Assembly (NCBI RefSeq): GCF_002291145.1 | Contig: NZ_NTGE01000120.1 | Span: 79,905-143,904, forward strand | Source of the DNA: Streptomyces sp. SA15 | GTDB lineage: Bacteria > Actinomycetota > Actinomycetes > Streptomycetales > Streptomycetaceae | Length of the DNA: 64,000 nt | Direction: 5' to 3' | In this document: positions 8,867 to 17,418 of the stretch, piece after piece | How positions within the stretch are numbered: the first letter of the stretch is position 1 | Layout of the letters: each line of letters begins with the position of its first letter | Made by a program: the position numbers and the translations under genes | The notes under the pieces: model-generated | The model's database searches: none | Told to the model about the DNA's origin: nothing | Seen by the model: the letters and a program-made list of their open reading frames with translations, nothing else

Positions 8867-8905
8867 GTCGGCCCCGGAGCGCATGGCGCGCGCTCCGGGG
8901 CCGAC
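8867..8905 (-). terminator. Intrinsic terminator of chpH
   Basis: A perfect 16-bp stem, 8867-8882 with 8890-8905, around a 7-base loop, sits between the chpH stop and the chpC start. It separates the two chaplin transcripts, so chpC probably has its own promoter in the remaining 70 bp. No long U-tract follows, as is common in Streptomyces. Confidence 0.75.
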
Positions 8906-8937
8906 GGGCTCAGCCCCTCACGGGGCGAGGCACAACG

Positions 8938-9171
8938 TCACTTGTTGATGCAGGTGTTGCCGAAGGCGGGGTTCAGCAGCCCGATCACGGAGACCGTGTT
9001 GCCGCAGACGTTCACCGGGATGTGAACAGGCGCCTGAACAACGTTGCCGGACAGGACACCCGGAGAGTGCACGGCGGCACCCTGAGCACCCGCGTCGGCG
9101 GCGGCGACGCCCGCGCCCGCGAGAACCAGTCCACCGGTGGCAGCCGCAGCAGCGACGACCTTCTTGATCAT
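8938..9171 (-). CDS. chpH: Short chaplin ChpH
   Basis: A 77-residue secreted amyloid-forming surface protein. A signal peptide (MIKKVVAAAAATGGLVLAGA...) is cleaved near AAADA, leaving one chaplin domain with SPGVLSGNVVQAPVHIPVNV and two Cys residues (NVCGN and GNTCINK) that form the conserved disulfide. Short chaplins self-assemble at the air-water interface and lower surface tension so that aerial hyphae can rise. A strong AGGAGG lies 6 nt before the ATG at 9171. The sequence is very close to ChpH of S. coelicolor. The long, less GC-rich leader upstream (9172-9328) is the likely developmental promoter region. Confidence 0.95.
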   Translation of the reverse strand: MIKKVVAAAAATGGLVLAGAGVAAADAGAQGAAVHSPGVLSGNVVQAPVHIPVNVCGNTVSVIGLLNPAFGNTCINK

Positions 9172-9328
9172 TATTCCTCCTTGTTGGCAATGCGATCCCA
9201 AGTAGCGGATCACATCATCAGTAACGAGGAGGGAGTAATGGAGCTACGAGCTTATGGTCGCATTCACTCTTCCCGGTCGGTTTCCGCACGTTCGAGCGAA
9301 TACAGAAGTGTCGTTTCACTGAGGCAAT

Positions 9329-10654
9329 TCAGGACGCATCGATGAACCGGTCCAGCACCCGCACGCCGAATGTGAGCCCGTCCACCGGCACTCGCTCGTC
9401 GACTCCGTGGAACATGCCGGCGAAGTCCAGCTCCGGCGGCAGCTTCAGCGGCGCGAAGCCGAAGCCGCGGATGCCGAGGTCGTCGAAGGACTTGGCGTCG
9501 GTTCCACCGGAGAGCATGTAGGGGATGGCCTTGGCGGCGGGGTCCTCGGCCAGCAGCGCGGACTGCATGGCCTCCACCAGCGCCCCGTCGAAGGTGGTCT
9601 CGACGGCCTTGTCGGCGTGGACGTCGTCGCGCCGCACCTTCGGCCCGAGGATCCGGTCGAGGTCGGCGAGGAACTCCTCCTCGTGCCCCGGCAGGAAACG
9701 CCCGTCGACGTGCGCGGTGGCCTCGCCGGGAATGACGTTGACCTTGTAGCCGGCGCCGAGCTGTGTGGGGTTGGCCGTGTTGCTCAGGGTCGCGCCGATG
9801 AGTTTGGCGATGCCGCCGAGCCGGGCGAGGGTCGACTCCATGTCCTCCGGGTCGAGCTCGGTGCCGAGCGCGTCGCCGAGTTCGTCGAGGAACGCCCGGG
9901 TGGTCTTGGTGACCCGCACCGGGAACTTGTGCCGGCCCACCCGGGCGACGGCCTCCGACAGTTCGGTGATCGCGTTGTCCCGGTGGATCATCGAGCCGTG
10001 CCCGGCGGTGCCGGCCACGGTCAGCTTCATCCAGTGCATGCCCTTCTCGGCCGTCTGGATCAGATAGAGCCGCCGCTGCTCGCTCACGGTGAACGAGAAC
10101 CCGCCCACCTCGCTGATCGCCTCGGTGACGCCCTCGAAGAGGCCGGGGTGGCGGTCGACGAGGTGCCGCGCGCCGAACTTGCCGCCCGCCTCCTCGTCCG
10201 CCAGGAAGGCGAGGACGATGTCGCGGGGCGGCCTGCGCCCGCTGCGCAGCCGGTCGCGGACGACCGCGAGGGTCATCGCGTCCATGTCCTTCATGTCGAC
10301 GGCGCCACGCCCCCACACGCACCCGTCCGCGACCTCGCCGGAGAAGGGGTGGTGGGTCCAGTCGGTCGCGTTGGCCGGTACGACGTCGAGGTGGCCGTGG
10401 ATCAGCAGTGCGGGCCGGGACGGGTCCTCGCCCTCGATGCGCGCCACCGTGGAGGCGCGCCCCGGGTGCGACTCGAAGATCTGCGGCTCGAGCCCCACCT
10501 CGGCGAGCTTGGCGGCGACGTACTCGGCCGCCTTGCGCTCGCCCGGGCCCGAGTGGTCGCCGTAGTTGCTGGTGTCGATCTGGATCAGCTCGCGGCAGAG
10601 GTCCACGACCTCGTCCTCGCCGGTGACGTGCCTGGTCGTGTCCGTCCCGCTCAC
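9329..10654 (-). CDS. M20 family metallopeptidase / amidohydrolase
   Basis: A 441-residue enzyme of the M20 (ArgE/DapE/CPG2/ACY1) family. Zinc ligands and catalytic residues are recognisable: LLIHGHLDVVP (His, Asp), GRGAVDMKDMDA (Asp), LADEEAGGKFG (catalytic and ligand Glu) and a distal His in LSGGTDAKSFDD or the FHGVDERVP region. Members hydrolyse dipeptides or N-acyl amino acids in the cytoplasm; the exact substrate is unknown. I chose the GTG at 10654 because GGAGGAAGCA directly precedes it; the frame is open further upstream but the added residues are low-complexity Arg/Gly. Confidence 0.88.
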   Translation of the reverse strand: MSGTDTTRHVTGEDEVVDLCRELIQIDTSNYGDHSGPGERKAAEYVAAKLAEVGLEPQIFESHPGRASTVARIEGEDPSRPALLIHGHLDVVPANATDWTHHPFSGEVADGCVWGRGAVDMKDMDAMTLAVVRDRLRSGRRPPRDIVLAFLADEEAGGKFGARHLVDRHPGLFEGVTEAISEVGGFSFTVSEQRRLYLIQTAEKGMHWMKLTVAGTAGHGSMIHRDNAITELSEAVARVGRHKFPVRVTKTTRAFLDELGDALGTELDPEDMESTLARLGGIAKLIGATLSNTANPTQLGAGYKVNVIPGEATAHVDGRFLPGHEEEFLADLDRILGPKVRRDDVHADKAVETTFDGALVEAMQSALLAEDPAAKAIPYMLSGGTDAKSFDDLGIRGFGFAPLKLPPELDFAGMFHGVDERVPVDGLTFGVRVLDRFIDAS

Positions 10655-10841
10655 GCTGCTTCCTCCCGCGCCGTCGCTGCTGGTGGTCCCCCTCATCCTC
10701 CCTCTCCCCCCGGCCGCACCCCAAGACCGGTCCTGCCCCGTCACACGCCGTTCACGCGCGGGCGGGGGTGATCGGCCACCTCCGGAAGCCTGGTAATGTT
10801 TTCTGTGTCGCCGCGGGGAATCCCCGCACGGCACACACCTT

Positions 10842-10926
10842 GTCCGGGTGGCGGAATGGCAGACGCGCTAGCTTGAGGTGCTAGTGCCCTTTATCGGGCG
10901 TGGGGGTTCAAGTCCCCCCTCGGACA
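10842..10926 (+). tRNA. tRNA-Leu (anticodon GAG)
   Basis: An 85-base class II tRNA. The acceptor stem is GTCCGGG with CTCGGAC plus one G-T pair, and the discriminator is A. The anticodon stem CTAGC/GCTAG encloses loop TTGAGGT, so the anticodon is GAG, reading CUC/CUU. A long variable arm and GGTTCAAGTCC of the T arm are present. The 3' CCA is not encoded. Recombinase remnants on the opposite strand show that its 3' half has served as an integration site. Confidence 0.96.
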
Positions 10927-11041
10927 CAGAGAGTATCCCCCACTTGTGCGGGTCGAGCTGAGCCTCGACCCGCACGAGCTGTTTTCCGGGCTCGTGCGTG
11001 AGCCGGAGGCCGAGGTTCCGGTAGACGTCGGCCTTGTCCTT
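10868..11041 (-). pseudogene. C-terminal remnant of a site-specific recombinase, overlapping tRNA-Leu
   Basis: Reading leftward from about 11041, one frame gives KDKADVYRNLGLRLTHEPGK, then QLVRVEAQLDPHKWG, then SEGGLEPPRPIKGTSTSS and a TAG at 10870-10868. The first part is the C-terminal pattern of actinobacterial large recombinases. The last 18 residues are encoded by the antisense strand of the tRNA, a well-known feature of recombinases whose gene ends in the attachment site. Upstream the frame degenerates and no catalytic domain remains, so this is a dead remnant. It stands 40 bp from the tRNA and extends to within about 200 bp of the SpoIIE-type gene. Confidence 0.7.
10946..10975 (+). terminator. 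Hairpin downstream of tRNA-Leu
   Basis: A perfect 12-bp stem (10946-10957 with 10964-10975) and a short T-run at 10982-10985 lie 20 bp after the tRNA. It probably terminates the tRNA transcript. The same palindrome encodes part of the recombinase remnant on the other strand. Confidence 0.65.
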
Positions 11042-11248
11042 CGCCGCCCGAGGTCTTGCCCTCGGTGGTCTTGGCGCCCAGCCGGGATGCGATGCGTCGC
11101 CGTACGGCGAGCAGAGCTGCTGGAAATGTCACCTGAATGCCGGTGTACCGTGGGACTGACAAACAGGACTTACAGGCATTTGATGTTCAAATCAGTAAAA
11201 GTTCGCATAATAGACGGTGGCGCGCCGGTCCGGAGGAGCGTGGTTCGG

Positions 11249-14128
11249 GTGCCGATAGCGATGGATGACCTGAACGGTCTCAGCGGCGCCTACGAGAACT
11301 TCCTGGCAGGCGGCACGGTCAAGGCTGAGGTCAGGGGCCCTGTTCTTGCGTCCTGGCGACGCTGCAAGTCCTTCGGACTGGAGCCCGACCGGCTTGACAT
11401 CCCCTACCAGGAGGAGCTGGACCTGGAGGGGCGCCTGCTCCACGCGGCCGGCCCAGTGCTCGAGCAACTGGAGTCCACACTCTCCGGAACGAACGTGAGC
11501 GTGATCCTCTCCGACGAGCACGGCCAGGTGCTCCAGCGTCGGGCCGGGGGCACGAAACTCAACAAAAGCCTCGACGCGGTCCAGCTCGCGGTGGGATTCA
11601 CCTTCGCGGAGCCGATAGCCGGAACCAACGGCATCGGCACCGCGCTGGCGGCGCGCCAGCCCTGCTACATCCTCGGCCGCGAGCACTTCGCCCAGGGCAT
11701 GGAGCCTTTCGCCTGCGCCGGCGCCCCCGTCCGAAATCCCCTGAGCGGGCACATCGAAGGCGTCCTCGACTTCACGTGCTGGCGGACCGACGCCGATCCC
11801 GCCATGCTGACCACCGTGTCCGAGGCCGTCGCGGAGATAGAGAAGCGCCTGATCGAACAGGCCACGGAACGGGAGCGGGAGCTGTTCAGGACGTTCCTGC
11901 GGGCGCGCCACCACGGTCGGCTGCCCGTCGGCCCGCCGGTCTCGGGACGGGGGACGCTCGGCATCCATCCGCCGATCGGTGAATTCCTCGACCGCAGCGA
12001 TCACGCGCTGTTGTTGGAGAAGGCCGCGGAACTGATCTCCTCCCCTGTTCAGGTCGCCACAGAGGTGACGCTCTCCTGCGGCCAGGTGGCCACGCTCCGG
12101 TGCCGGCCGGTTACCAGCCCCTCCGGCCAGATGGGTATCGCGGTCGAGGTCAGGCTTTCCGGCAGCGGCCTGCGGGGGCGTGTTGCCCACACCGCCTCCG
12201 GCCATGCCGACGCCGTCCCCTCCGCCGCGGACTCGCTGCTGGTCGCGACCGAGCAACTGGCTTCCAACAGGCTGAGGTCACCCTTGGCCGCTCCCGCGAG
12301 CAGCGAGGCCGCCGCCCCGGTACGCGAGAGCTTCGTCCCGAACCGCCCGGCGCCTCTTGCCCCGGCCGCCGCAGCGGAGGCGCCCCCAGCCCCGGTGAGC
12401 GGCACCGACGAGTGGCTGCTTCTCCTGGGCGAGCCGGGGGTGGGCCGGCTCGCTGTCCAGGCGCGGCAACGCCTGGCGCTGCTCTTCAGCGCCGGCACCC
12501 GCATCGGCACCACCCTCGATGTGACCCGGACCGCCGAGGAGCTGGCCGAGGTGGCGGTTCCGCAGCTGGCCGACTTCGCCGCCGTCGATCTGTTGGAGCC
12601 CGTGTTGCACGGCGGAGAACCGGTGCCGGTCCACGACGAGCTGCGCCGGGTGGCGATGAGCGGCGTTCGTGAGGACTCCCACCTGTACGAGGTGGGGGAA
12701 CTGGTCCACTTTGTTCCCTCCACTCCGCAGGCCCGCAGCCTGGCGCACGGGGAGGCGGTGCTCGAAGCGGAGCTGGCCAAGGCCCCGGGCTGGATCGCCC
12801 AGGATCCGGAACGGGGCGCGAAGATCCTCGGTTCCGGGATCCACTCGCTCATCACGGTGCCCATGCAGGCCCGCGGCGTGCTGCTGGGGGTCGTCAGCTT
12901 CCTTCGCTCCCAGTGTCCCGACCCGTTCGAGGACGACGACCTCTCCCTCGCCGAAGAACTGGTGGGCCGTGCCGCCCTCTGCATCGACAACGCCCGCCGC
13001 TACGCCCGGGAGCACACCCTGGCCCTGGGGCTGCAGCACAGCCTCCTCCCTCAGGGGCTGCGCTCGCAGAGCGCGGTGGAGGTCGCGCACCGCTATCTGC
13101 CGTCGCAGGCCGGGGTCGGGGGTGACTGGTACGACGTCATCCCGCTGTCCGGTGCCCGGGTGGCGCTGGTCGTCGGGGACGTCGTCGGCCACGGCGTGCA
13201 CGCGGCGGCCACCATGGGGCGACTGCAGACAGCCGTCTACAACTTCTCCTCCCTCGACATGCCCGCCGACGAGCTTCTCTCGCGTCTCGACGCCCTGGTC
13301 GACCGCTTGGACGCGGCCCAGGACATGGTGGGAACGGACCGAGGTGTCGGCACCGGGGTGGTGGGAGCCACCTGCCTGTACGCGGTCTACGATCCGGTAT
13401 CCAGGCGCTGCGTCCTGGCCCGCGCCGGCCACCCGCTGCCCGCGCTGGTCCTCCCCGACGGCACCGTGGAGTTCCCCGAGGTGCCCGCCGGGCCGCCGCT
13501 GGGCCTGGGCTCCCTGCCCTTCGAGACGGTGGAACTGGAGATTCCCGAGGGCAGCGAACTCGTCCTGTTCAGCGACGGGCTCATCGAGGACCGCAACCGC
13601 GACATCGACGTCGGGCTCATGCTGCTGCAGCGTGCCCTCGCGCAGCCCAGCCGCCCGCCGGAGGAGACCTGTGACGCGGTGCTGGACGCCCTGCTGCCCG
13701 CCCACCCCTTGGACGATGTCGCCCTTCTCGTCGCCCGCTTCCGCTCACTGGACGCCGGGCGGGTCGCCGTCTGGGATCTGCCGCACGACCCGGCGAGCGT
13801 CTCCGGGATGCGTGCCGCGGTGACGGAGCAACTGGGGCGCTGGGGCCTGGAAGAGCTGGCGTTCGCCACCGAACTGCTCGTCTCCGAGCTGGCCACCAAC
13901 GCGATCCGGCACGCGGTCGGGCCGGTCCAGGTGCGGCTGCTGCACGACCGGACCCTGATCTGCGAGGTGTCCGACGGCAGCAGCACCTCGCCCCGCATGC
14001 GTCAGGCGGCCACCACCGACGAAGACGGCCGCGGCCTGTTCATGACCGCTCAGCTCGCGGCCCGCTGGGGAACCCGGTACACCAACAGCGGCAAGGTCAT
14101 CTGGACCGAGCAGACCCTGCCCTCGTGA
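11249..14128 (+). CDS. AcoR-type GAF sensor fused to GAF, SpoIIE-like PP2C phosphatase and HATPase
   Basis: About 959 residues. The N-terminal third (VLASWRRCKSFGL, then FAEPIAGTNGIGTALAARQP and GAPVRNPLSGHIEGVLDFT) is the sensory head of AcoR/MimR-type sigma-54 activators. A second GAF domain (about 415-590) follows, then a SpoIIE-like PP2C domain with metal-binding VGGDWYDV, VVGDVVGHG, SDGLIED and DDVALLV. The C-terminus is an RsbW-like HATPase (LLVSELATNAIRHA, DEDGRGLFM). Such proteins dephosphorylate anti-anti-sigma factors and bind them or their partners, so it should feed a partner-switching sigma pathway. The start is uncertain: GTG at 11249 has GGAGGAG 10 nt upstream; ATG at 11261 is an alternative. 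It lies next to the integration scar and the PQQ block. Confidence 0.85.
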   Translation: MPIAMDDLNGLSGAYENFLAGGTVKAEVRGPVLASWRRCKSFGLEPDRLDIPYQEELDLEGRLLHAAGPVLEQLESTLSGTNVSVILSDEHGQVLQRRAGGTKLNKSLDAVQLAVGFTFAEPIAGTNGIGTALAARQPCYILGREHFAQGMEPFACAGAPVRNPLSGHIEGVLDFTCWRTDADPAMLTTVSEAVAEIEKRLIEQATERERELFRTFLRARHHGRLPVGPPVSGRGTLGIHPPIGEFLDRSDHALLLEKAAELISSPVQVATEVTLSCGQVATLRCRPVTSPSGQMGIAVEVRLSGSGLRGRVAHTASGHADAVPSAADSLLVATEQLASNRLRSPLAAPASSEAAAPVRESFVPNRPAPLAPAAAAEAPPAPVSGTDEWLLLLGEPGVGRLAVQARQRLALLFSAGTRIGTTLDVTRTAEELAEVAVPQLADFAAVDLLEPVLHGGEPVPVHDELRRVAMSGVREDSHLYEVGELVHFVPSTPQARSLAHGEAVLEAELAKAPGWIAQDPERGAKILGSGIHSLITVPMQARGVLLGVVSFLRSQCPDPFEDDDLSLAEELVGRAALCIDNARRYAREHTLALGLQHSLLPQGLRSQSAVEVAHRYLPSQAGVGGDWYDVIPLSGARVALVVGDVVGHGVHAAATMGRLQTAVYNFSSLDMPADELLSRLDALVDRLDAAQDMVGTDRGVGTGVVGATCLYAVYDPVSRRCVLARAGHPLPALVLPDGTVEFPEVPAGPPLGLGSLPFETVELEIPEGSELVLFSDGLIEDRNRDIDVGLMLLQRALAQPSRPPEETCDAVLDALLPAHPLDDVALLVARFRSLDAGRVAVWDLPHDPASVSGMRAAVTEQLGRWGLEELAFATELLVSELATNAIRHAVGPVQVRLLHDRTLICEVSDGSSTSPRMRQAATTDEDGRGLFMTAQLAARWGTRYTNSGKVIWTEQTLPS

Positions 14129-14200
14129 CCCGCCTGTGGGCCGACCACATCGCTCACCCATGGTCCGGCGGCCCGGATCGTGCCGCCGACACCCCACAAG

Positions 14201-15307
14201 TCATGACGCGTCGACCGGAGCAGTCCCGAACACGGCGAAACTGACGACCCAGTAGACGACGTAGAGGCCGAGCAGCGTGTAACCGTGCCATCGCTTCAGG
14301 CGCCCCGTGGAGACGAAGTACGCTGCGAGCCCGGTCACAACGACGAGTGCGGGCAGATGCCAGGTAAGTACGTTCGGGCCGACCACGAGGGAGCCGCCCG
14401 CCAGGAGAATGATCCCCAGTTTCCCCGTGACCGAGAAGATGACGCTCCCGATGACGTTCCCGATCCCGATCTCCGGCGCCCCCTTACGGGCGGGTTCTAC
14501 GGTCAAGAAGATGTCCTCGATGGTCAACACGACGGTTGCGATGGTCGCGCCGAAGACCGTGCCCTGAAGTCCGTAGGTGTGCAGGATGCCTTCGGTGCCG
14601 ATGCCCGTGACCGCGGCACCGATGACGAGGCCGACAAGTGCGAGAACCGCCAGCCCGAGCCCGGTCCAGCCGGAACGTCCGCGCACTTCGGCGGCGATCG
14701 TGCTGTCGGAGAAGTGTTGCTCCCTCCCCCCGTCCAGCCGTTCCCTTCCGCTCCTCCTGTCGGCCGTCGTCGCGTATGTGTCCGCCTCCCGGAGGACCGG
14801 CGTGCCGCCCCTGGCGCCTCGGACGACGGAGAAGGCTTCGTACAGCTCCGCGTCACGGAAGACCGGTGTGTCGTCCCTCGACTCCCGGACAGCTATGTAG
14901 GCGATGAACAGCACAGACAGCCCCAGGAGCACGATGCCGTCAAATGCGGTGAGCGGTGCCGTCAGCGTGAACACAGCCATCATGAGCGGCGCGCAGGCGA
15001 AAATGGCGAAATAATCGCGCGGAATGTTGATGCGGGTGGGCGTGAGGACGGCGGCAAGTGCGAGCACGACTCCCGTCATCGAGAGTGCGGTCCCGAACAC
15101 GATGCCCAGTGAGACCCCGCCGAGGTCCTCGACGTTGAGTGCGACGCCGAGGAAGATGTCGTCGAACTCGATGCCCGTGAAGACCACGGCAATCAGAAAC
15201 AAAGAAATGTTGAGACTGCTCGCGACCCCGACGAGGTAGCCGATCAGCTTTTCAGCGCTGTAGATCAACAGTGCCGCACCGGAGACGAACATCAGTATCG
15301 AGGTCAC
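14201..15307 (-). CDS. CaCA-superfamily (Na+/Ca2+ exchanger-like) membrane protein
   Basis: A 368-residue protein with about ten membrane helices in two halves joined by a hydrophilic loop (about 150-215, rich in Arg/Asp). The two halves carry the inverted alpha-repeats: AVVFTGIEFDDIFLG in the first, ATVVLTIEDIFLTVEPARKG followed by IGIGNVIGSVIFSVTGKLG in the second. The second keeps the family's GNxxGS motif; the first lacks the standard GTS-xPE pattern and has acidic FDDIF instead, so ion choice is open (Ca2+, another divalent, or a trivalent ion). It starts 48 bp after pqqE and is probably the last gene of the PQQ operon. Confidence 0.75.
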   Translation of the reverse strand: MTSILMFVSGAALLIYSAEKLIGYLVGVASSLNISLFLIAVVFTGIEFDDIFLGVALNVEDLGGVSLGIVFGTALSMTGVVLALAAVLTPTRINIPRDYFAIFACAPLMMAVFTLTAPLTAFDGIVLLGLSVLFIAYIAVRESRDDTPVFRDAELYEAFSVVRGARGGTPVLREADTYATTADRRSGRERLDGGREQHFSDSTIAAEVRGRSGWTGLGLAVLALVGLVIGAAVTGIGTEGILHTYGLQGTVFGATIATVVLTIEDIFLTVEPARKGAPEIGIGNVIGSVIFSVTGKLGIILLAGGSLVVGPNVLTWHLPALVVVTGLAAYFVSTGRLKRWHGYTLLGLYVVYWVVSFAVFGTAPVDAS

Positions 15308-15355
15308 AGCGGAGCCTCCCTCTCGGCCGTTCCTTCGGCTGCCCGGTGGTACTGC

Positions 15356-16447
15356 TTACGCCGAGCGGCTCGGATGCGGTCGGGGAGTGAGTTCTCCTCC
15401 GCGCGGTCCCACCGCCTCGTCGGCAGCGCGCACCGCTTCGGCCACGATCCCGTGATCGGGGGAGAGGTGGCAGACCGGATCGGTGCGAGCGGCATCGCCG
15501 GTGAGCTGGAACGCCTGGCAGCGGCACCCTCCGAAGTCCAGCTCGCGGCGGTCGCAGCTACGGCAAGGATCTGGCATCCAGGCCGTCCCGCGAAAGCGCT
15601 CGAAGAGGGGTGACCGCTCCCAGATCCACGCCAGGGAGTGCGCGTGCACGCTGGCGCGCGGTAGCGGAAGGGCGTGTGCGGCCGGGCAGGGGAGGACGTC
15701 GCCGTTGGGCACCACGGTGAGCTGCCGCCGGCCCCAGCCGCCCATGCAGGGTTTCGGGTACCGGCTGTGGTAGTCGGGGATGACGTAGATGATCTCCATC
15801 CGCCCCTTCAGACGTTCGCGCGCCGCACGCACCAGCGCCTCGGCGCGCTCGAGCTGAGCCTTGCTCGGCAACAGCTCGTGCCGGTTGTGCCAGGCCCAGC
15901 CGTAGTACTGCGTATTGGCCAGCTCGATGCGGTCGGCCGCCAGCCCTTCGGCCAGGTCGAGGATGCGGTCGACCCGGTCGATGTTGTGCCGGTGGAGGAC
16001 CACGTTCAGCGTGAGCGGCCAGCCCAGCTCCTTCACCAGCCGAGCCGCCGCTGTCTTGCGCTGGAAGGACGGCGTGCCGGCGAGGCGGTCGGAGAGGGCC
16101 GGCTCGTCGGCCTGGATGCTGATCTGCACGTGGTCGAGGCCTGCGGCGCGCAGCTGCTCGGCACGGTGGGCCGAGAGGCCGAGCGCGCTCGTGATGAGGT
16201 TCGTGTACAGGCCCAACTCGCCGGCGCTGTGCACGATCTCGACGAGGTCGCGGCGCTGGAGCGGCTCACCGCCGGAGAGGTGAAGCTGCAGGACCCCCAG
16301 CTCTTTGGCCTCGGCCAGCACCCGCTGCCACTCCGGCGTCGTCAACTCCCTGCCGTAGTCGCCGAGGTTGAGCGGGTTGGAGCAGTACGAGCAGTGCAGC
16401 GGGCAGGCATATGTGAGCTCGGCCAGCAGTCCGAAAGGCCTATCCAT
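15356..16447 (-). CDS. pqqE: PQQ biosynthesis radical SAM protein PqqE
   Basis: A 363-residue radical SAM enzyme that joins Glu and Tyr of the PqqA peptide by a carbon-carbon bond, the first step of PQQ synthesis. The CxxxCxxC cluster motif is at residues 15-22 (CPLHCSYC), followed by LHLSGGEPLQR for SAM binding. The C-terminal SPASM region has Cys residues in LPCPAAH, MPDPCRSCDRRELDFGGCRC and DPVCHL for auxiliary clusters. The ATG at 16447 overlaps the stop of pqqD by eight bases, so PqqD and PqqE, which act as a complex, are translationally coupled. An upstream in-frame ATG adds an unconserved 20-residue stretch. Confidence 0.95.
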   Translation of the reverse strand: MDRPFGLLAELTYACPLHCSYCSNPLNLGDYGRELTTPEWQRVLAEAKELGVLQLHLSGGEPLQRRDLVEIVHSAGELGLYTNLITSALGLSAHRAEQLRAAGLDHVQISIQADEPALSDRLAGTPSFQRKTAAARLVKELGWPLTLNVVLHRHNIDRVDRILDLAEGLAADRIELANTQYYGWAWHNRHELLPSKAQLERAEALVRAARERLKGRMEIIYVIPDYHSRYPKPCMGGWGRRQLTVVPNGDVLPCPAAHALPLPRASVHAHSLAWIWERSPLFERFRGTAWMPDPCRSCDRRELDFGGCRCQAFQLTGDAARTDPVCHLSPDHGIVAEAVRAADEAVGPRGGELTPRPHPSRSA

Positions 16448-16718
16448 CGCCCACCTCCACGCACCGCCTGGCGGCGAGGCGGGCGAGGAAGAACCGAACG
16501 TCGTCATCGACCACGCCGTCGTATCGTCCGTTCAGCTCCGCCACGATCTCGGCGACCGTCCGCTGTCCGTCGCACAGGCCCAGGACCGTCGCGCCGGTGC
16601 CGTTCAGGACGGAGACCGCCTCCGGCGCCAGCAGCACGTGCCGCTCCCGCGCGGGGTCGAACGTCAGTCGGACGTGCGGCGCCAGGCGGGGGCGATCCTC
16701 ATCGCTAACGGTCTGCAT
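16440..16718 (-). CDS. pqqD: PQQ biosynthesis peptide chaperone PqqD
   Basis: A 92-residue winged-helix protein (RiPP recognition element) that binds PqqA and presents it to PqqE. Typical features are RPRLAPHVRLTFDPARERHV, LLAPEAVSVLNGTGATVL and DGQRTVAEIVAEL. The ATG at 16718 has GAGGGG six bases upstream. It overlaps the end of pqqC by 14 bases and the start of pqqE by eight, an arrangement that keeps the products in step. Confidence 0.93.
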   Translation of the reverse strand: MQTVSDEDRPRLAPHVRLTFDPARERHVLLAPEAVSVLNGTGATVLGLCDGQRTVAEIVAELNGRYDGVVDDDVRFFLARLAARRCVEVGDG

Positions 16719-17412
16719 AGGTCCCCTCGATGGCATCGAGCATGCTCCACAGGACGTCGCACTTGAAGGACAGTGCCGCCAGGGCGCCTGCCTGCTCCTG
16801 CGGGCTCCGGCAGTACTCCGTCACCACCTGCAAGGCGTGCTCGCAGTCGCGCGGAGCCTGCGTCAGGCGGGTCCTGAAGTAGGCGAGCCCCTGACGGTCG
16901 ATCCAGGGATAGTGGCGCTCGAACGCGGCGAGGCGTTCGGCCATCAGATCCGGCGCGAACAGCTCGGTCAGCGAGGAGGCCACCGCCTCGACCCACGGCC
17001 GGGTGCGGGCGAAGGTGACGTAGGCGTCAACGGCGAACCGCACCCCGGGGACGACATTCCGCTCGTCCTGCATCTCCTCCCGTGTCAGCCCCATCGCCTC
17101 GCCCAGGCGCAGCCAGGCCTCGATGCCGCCCTCGCCGTCCGCCGTCCCATCCTGGTCGATGATGCGTTGGATCCAACGGCGGCGTACCTCACGATGCGGA
17201 CAGTTGGCGAGGACGGCGGCGTCTTTACGGGGCAGATTCTTCTGGTAGTAGAAGCGGTTGGCCGCCCAGCCCTGGAGCTGTCGACGGCTCAGTCCTCCCT
17301 CGTTCATCTTCTGTTGGAAGGGATGCCGGGCGTGGTAGCGCTTGGAGTGCGCGCGCAGCGCAGCCACGAAGCTCTCGGTTGCCGCGCTCTCGGTTTCCGT
17401 TACCGCCACCAT
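16705..17412 (-). CDS. pqqC: Pyrroloquinoline-quinone synthase PqqC
   Basis: A 235-residue cofactor-less oxidase performing the last step of PQQ synthesis, ring closure and eight-electron oxidation. Conserved elements are YHARHPFQQKMNEGGLSR, GWAANRFYYQKNLPRKDA, the VRFAVDAYVTFAR helix and HALQVVTEYCRSPQEQ. The length equals that of characterised PqqC proteins. It starts six bases after the pqqB stop and overlaps pqqD. Confidence 0.96.
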   Translation of the reverse strand: MVAVTETESAATESFVAALRAHSKRYHARHPFQQKMNEGGLSRRQLQGWAANRFYYQKNLPRKDAAVLANCPHREVRRRWIQRIIDQDGTADGEGGIEAWLRLGEAMGLTREEMQDERNVVPGVRFAVDAYVTFARTRPWVEAVASSLTELFAPDLMAERLAAFERHYPWIDRQGLAYFRTRLTQAPRDCEHALQVVTEYCRSPQEQAGALAALSFKCDVLWSMLDAIEGTYADR

Positions 17413-17418
17413 GGCCCC

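Noticed and set aside
9172..9328. Specific BldN or WhiG promoter for chpH
   Set aside because: Developmental control is expected from known chaplin biology, but I could not match a -35/-10 pair convincingly.
10946..11248. N-terminal extension of the AcoR/PP2C protein into the tRNA-proximal region
   Set aside because: The frame is open, but it overlaps the recombinase remnant and hairpin, and has no family similarity before the GTG/ATG at 11249/11261.
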